64,000 nt of DNA, taken from Siphonodentalium dalli. Its lineage: Eukaryota > Mollusca > Scaphopoda > Gadilida > Siphonodentaliidae. The notes beneath the pieces are model-generated. The model was not told the origin of the DNA and did not search any database. It worked only from the letters and a program-made list of their open reading frames with translations. Shown in pieces: positions 59,942 through 64,000 of the stretch (the first letter of the stretch is position 1; each line of letters begins with the position of its first letter). A program made the translations under genes and the position numbers. The stretch is from assembly GCA_032622095.1 (NCBI GenBank), contig CP136066.1:43413835-43477834 (forward strand), in the 5' to 3' direction.

Positions 59942-61790
59942 GACTTCCATATTGCCATAGGGAAAAACTCCAATACAGAAGACCACCAATTCCTTCTGCA
60001 TGTACAGATGCACTGTTGGTAACTTCTGCACGAAGCGATACTGCTCAAAATTTAAACGAACTGTCGGTAACAACAAGAGTAATTTCACATTCATCATAAT
60101 TCAGTACTAATCATCAGTGAGTTAATTGAGATTAATATTATTCACCATAAGACGTCTGACCTGTTCGTGCCCTCTGGATGTAATGTCCTTAGTAGGAACA
60201 TCCAGTTATATTATGTGTTATGCCGGTGTCGAGAGTTGGTCTCGATATCGGGGTAAGTATGTGAGACTTGTATGACACGGTATGAGAGGTCACGAATGTT
60301 GTGTTCTCCTTTGTATAAAGGTAGCCTAATTTGTGTTGGGGGGGGGGGGGGGGATATTGACCTTCATGTGTGGAAGTTCATTGTGTGGCTGGGCGGGAAT
60401 GGTTATTCATTATTTTTTGGCATTCCTAAACACCGATGTTTGTGTTAGGTTTACCTTTGTCAGATTGTTCGACTTCTGTTTCTGAGGTGAGCCATACGTC
60501 GCTGGAGGATGATGTGAATGTAATATATGTAGCCATATATTAAGTAGTTGGGGTGATTAATTAAAAGATTATAGTTCAGCAAGGGAAACCTAACTGTCTT
60601 AGTAAAGCGTAAGTGGGTATTAAAGATACGGGCAGCGTTGGCGGTGGGTATGCTTCTAAAATATTCAGCTCCGTCAAAAACCACCATAAACAGAAAGAAT
60701 AGTAAAATATAGACAGACTTTGTTCTTATACCAATCAGAAATATGGCATAAACAGTATGTTATTGTCAAATGTTTTTCCTTTGTTATGTAAACAAAAGCA
60801 AAAAATGTCACAAAACCTTGCTTTTGTTTAGATCCGGATATGGTATACATAAAGAGCATTATTTGTTACTGTTTTCCTGATATGGAACTAATAAAGAGCG
60901 TTTATATCATTTGTGTGTGATTAACCAATAAAATTGCGCTGTGTTATGTAAACAGAAGCAAAACTTCTGTAACACGAGAAGGTTCTTGTTTACGTACACC
61001 ATCGTACATCTTGACGACAATATACTATTTATGCGCTGATTATTTTTGGCATTTGAACAAAACTATATATATTTTAATATTCCTTCCATTGATGGCGATT
61101 TGAACAAATATGAATATTTCTGCAACGAATGCCGCCCGTGCCTTTAATTGTCATAAGTAAATTGCTTGTTAAGTATGATAACTTAGATAATTAGGTACTT
61201 GGTGTACCAATACTTTTTGTATTAAAATATAGTGTAACTGATTTTTCTTGGGTTAAGCTCTTCAGGTGAATTGTCACGATCAGCAATCAGATATGTTTTC
61301 TGAGTAAGTGGGATGAGGACTTGTACTCTCTCATTTATATAGAGAAATTCCAGGTCGGGTGGTGACTTGAGGTCAGTGACCTTGACCTAGTTTTGTTTGG
61401 TATATAGGTTACATGTACTTTTGTGGGAAGTACATTGTTCACTTAGTACAACTGTAGTTCGTAGGGTATTGACAGTTAAATGTTTGTTTTTGACGTCAAA
61501 ATGGGTTAGAGAATATAAGATTTGAATTGTTAACATTCAGTACTTGTTTGTGCTGTCACAATTGCTGTGACTTTACTTTAGTCTAATTTGGTTTACGATT
61601 GTAATGGTGTTTAAATGTCGGCGATTATTTCGCCATGTTAGGGTTTTGGGTGTTCTTTTTGGTGCTGTGCAGAGAATATCCAACATTTGCCAAATTACAT
61701 ATTGTTTTTATTTTCATACCTTCGCAAGGATTGATATGTTTACGCTGTGTGTCCTGCAGAAATTGCAAATGCAGACAACATTTTAAAAGC
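59942..61790. other. Downstream region, no gene recognised
   Basis: A G17-type tract at about 60337-60353 follows a GTGTTATGCCGGTGTCGAG segment. At 61370-61390 there is AGGTCAGTGACCTTGACCT. No exon continuing LRRC71 (expected to start KN... in phase 0) could be identified. Confidence 0.45.
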
Positions 61791-61798
61791 ATCTAAAT

Positions 61799-62208
61799 TT
61801 AGGGCCCGACGAAGCTTCGAGATTCAATTCGATTTCGAATCTTACATTCCGATTCGATTCGAAAGCGGTCGGGTGATTTGGGATATTTCGAATCGTTATA
61901 TACAAGTCCTTTAACACCGGGAATAGACTGCATTTTCTATAAAAATTGTTCATAATATCCCCAATACTTAACCTGAGTCTCCTCACAAAATTTTGTTCTT
62001 ATCATGTCATATAAATTAAGTTTAATGAACCTCCTTCGTAATCTGTTATCTCACTGACATTATAAAATCATCGGACATTTGCCCCCATTTTTGCTCGTAC
62101 ATGTACCTTCCACTGATCGGTACCGAGAATCTACAAAAGTGTTTGAAAAAGATTCGATTCGAGATTCGATTCGATTCGATGTTGAAATTGCCGATTCGTC
62201 GGGCCCTA
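61799..62208. mobile_element. hAT-type MITE rich in ATTCGA words
   Basis: TTAGGGCCCGACGAAGC...GATTCGTCGGGCCCTA, flanked by ATCTAAAT at 61791-61798 and 62209-62216. Near both ends the sequence is dense in GATTCGA/TCGAATC words (at least ten), possible subterminal binding repeats. Confidence 0.8.
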
Positions 62209-62414
62209 ATCTAAATGATAAATCACCAATTAAAATTATGTTAGGGGAAATGCAATAAAAGACGGACTTTCTGTTAGTAATCTTGTATCAATAACATTAT
62301 GTAATTTATTTGATTTTCCCTTCTGTATTTTATCGAATAAAAAATGTGGTCGGCAGCTTTTGATCAAGACCATACTGAATTACGGGGATTTCCCCCTACT
62401 TAGCTAAACTAGAA

Positions 62415-62580
62415 ATTGCCGAAATATGTATGTTATCAACATTGTTTTCGATGCATCTCTCGGCATATAGAAGTGTCTGATGCCGAATTACATACTAAGT
62501 ATGTAGTTTGGCATCAGACTCTTCTATACGCCGACAGATGCATCGAAAAAGACGTTGATTGCTTATAATTACGACAATCC
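62415..62580. repeat. Strong hairpin, arms about 50 bp
   Basis: TTTTCGATGCATCTCTCGGC...GTGTCTGATGCCGAATTACA mirrors TGTAGTTTGGCATCAGACTC...GCCGACAGATGCATCGAAAA around ACTAAGT; weaker pairing continues outward. Confidence 0.8.
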
Positions 62581-62599
62581 GCATAAATTAGTTGGTGAT

Positions 62600-63290
62600 T
62601 AAACTAGTTTAATGAAGAACCTATATTAAAAAAATTATAATATTCCAACTACTCAAAGCAAAACACACCTGTAAATTATTTAAAATGATTCTAGAACATC
62701 TATTTTCAACAAGACACTCAATAGCAATTCCGAAGTGGTGTTCCCAAACTTCCCCACCGAATTTGCGGTCTCCGATGACAAACTTGAAAGGTAAACAATC
62801 GCGACAAAGGTGCATTGTATGCTCTCATGACACTGTCATGTCATATTAGTATTGGCACGAGGCTGGATGACACACTCCTCTATCTCCAGCTAAAGTATCG
62901 CGTTTCATAGTTTCACTGATCAGTCTAATTTGTTCATTTTGTTTTCACAGTATGATAACTATGGACACGTTTAAGAAATTACATGTGATGTGGGGCGACC
63001 GTTGGTGCATGTCATCCAATTTCTTAAAGTATCACTGCGCGTTGTGATATGGGAATACAACATTTCATTCGGCTGATAGAGATTGTCGCTACCAAGCGTA
63101 TCTAAGGACATTGACCAATCAAATGCACGCATTTAAGCGAAAGTGAAAGTAGTTGTAATTATATATGTATTCATGCGCTCTCTAAACAATGTGTCATGTT
63201 CATTGGTTTTTAGATTTAAACACATTTTGTGCTGCCCTTTTTTAGTGTTTTCGAACCTGCCTTCACTTTTTTTCCACTTCATTAACCGTT
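62600..63290. other. No gene recognised
   Basis: A 64-codon minus-strand frame at 62621-62815 looks protein-like in places (GDRKFGGEVWEHHFG) but I recognise no family. Confidence 0.35.
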
Positions 63291-63291
63291 T

Positions 63292-63365
63292 CTATACTAT
63301 ATACTCATTGATGAGTAGTTCCCTTAGGAAATGTTCAGATAATAAGTCCAACAACTGACCTATAC
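63292..63365. repeat. TTAA MITE family B, single end
   Basis: TTAACCGTTTCTATACTATA, GATGAGTAGTTCCCTTAGGA and AAATGTTCAGATAATAAGTC. The other half is missing. Confidence 0.65.
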
Positions 63366-64000
63366 ATAGAATTATGAGTCATCATAGTATGGTGTACTTA
63401 TTGTAACTCCAGAACAATTGAAATTTAGGATCACATGTTATAATGGAGAGGTGTCAATTTATAGATAACAATATAAATTGTGAATAGTCAGGGGAATTAG
63501 AACATTATACGTAATCCCAATGTCATATAGATATACTAGTAGCTCAATGTAATTTTTATATCAGATTAAATGAGTGTATATGCAAAACAAAGTTCCCTCT
63601 ATATTTCTGACTAGATAAGGGAAGCTATCATAATCCATGCTGACGATGTGCACTAAAAATAAAATTAAAGCCCTTCCTACCCATATATGGCAAGAAACGT
63701 GGCCAACAGAAAATACATCGGCATTTTTGTCCCAGTGATAAGTCCTGGGACAAGCCGAGACATGTACAGGCGAGACAGAACAAAATAAAGTATATAGTCT
63801 GTCTCGCTCATGTCCCAGTAGAATCAGTTTGGTTCCTGTTCTCTGAGTAAAACTACACTATGTTTTTTTTCTGACTGCGACAGAATTATTTATTGAACCA
63901 ATTTCTAATGTTTTCATATTAAAAATACTATTTATCTTTGATATCTCCTGTCCCATTTTATATGATGGGCCCTTAAAATGGTGAACCCCAAATTTGAACC
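63366..64000. other. No gene recognised; a short inverted repeat
   Basis: A hairpin near 63735-63820 pairs CTGGGACAAGCCGAGACATG with CTCGCTCATGTCCCAG-type sequence around the two GAGACAG copies. No coding signal. Confidence 0.45.

Noticed and set aside
59930-60100. Continuation of LRRC71 after an acceptor at CCATAG near 59966
   Set aside because: Joining gives a frame with no resemblance to the family C-terminus and a very short intron; overlapping open frames on both strands suggest non-coding sequence.
61751-61786. Final exon KLQMQTTF after GTGTCCTGCAG
   Set aside because: Good acceptor but only nine codons and no similarity to the expected tail.
62621-62815. Minus-strand frame with GDRKFGGEVWEHHFG
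   Set aside because: Protein-like to the eye but I recognise no family and see no continuing exon; too short to call.
63711-63851. Phase-0 open stretch after GCCAACAG as terminal exon
   Set aside because: The stretch is an inverted repeat (GGGACAAG...CATGTCCC) and its translation does not match LRRC71.

Overview
This is AT-rich animal nuclear DNA. Its one convincing host gene is split into many short exons by GT-AG introns of about 0.5-6.5 kb, and nearly everything else is transposable-element debris. Nothing points to bacterial, organellar or viral DNA. The element content (TTAA MITEs, hAT and Tc1/mariner MITEs, a CR1/L2-like LINE with a GAT-repeat tail) and the style of the ciliary gene fit a marine invertebrate, possibly a mollusc. 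That placement is an inference and not proven here.

The gene lies on the + strand from about 20.0 to 59.9 kb and is an orthologue of LRRC71 (leucine-rich-repeat-containing 71). I could place 14 well-supported exons and 3 candidate micro-exons. All junctions are in frame and together give 532 codons. Recognisable family blocks appear in order: an N-terminal tyrosine/cysteine-containing motif, an EYFKPSIQVEM block, ribonuclease-inhibitor-like leucine-rich repeats, a VVQRRRLMSEKG block, a Lys/Gly-rich linker, the VNPLLE block and a last leucine-rich repeat. The extreme C-terminus (about 30-40 residues in the vertebrate protein) was not found in the window. A 5' non-coding exon probably lies upstream of the ATG exon.

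Region by region: 0-2.1 kb has no gene; 2.1-2.9 kb is a decayed LINE 3' end; 2.89-7.83 kb is a giant fold-back element (1.2-1.4 kb inverted arms around a 42-bp minisatellite core); 8-12.5 kb holds a second LINE 3' end, an inverted-repeat element and three tandem arrays; 12.8-15.5 kb is a candidate element with a candidate SINE inside it; 15.5-19.9 kb holds repeats and a possible gene upstream region; 20-60 kb is LRRC71, whose introns are crowded with MITEs; 60-64 kb has no recognised gene, one hAT-type MITE and a strong hairpin.

The mobile elements sort into families by target-site duplication. There are TTAA-flanked, CCCTTT-ended elements (piggyBac-like, at least five families, several carrying the same about 75-bp hairpin). 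There are elements with 8-bp duplications (hAT-like, one large family plus a 1.28-kb element with a broken BED zinc finger). There are TA-flanked CAGT-ended palindromes (Tc1/mariner-like) and a Tigger-like element. Many sit within 100 bp of an exon edge. One inserted 8 bp inside an intron so that its target-site duplication contains the splice donor. All assignments are by eye; no alignment or database search was run.
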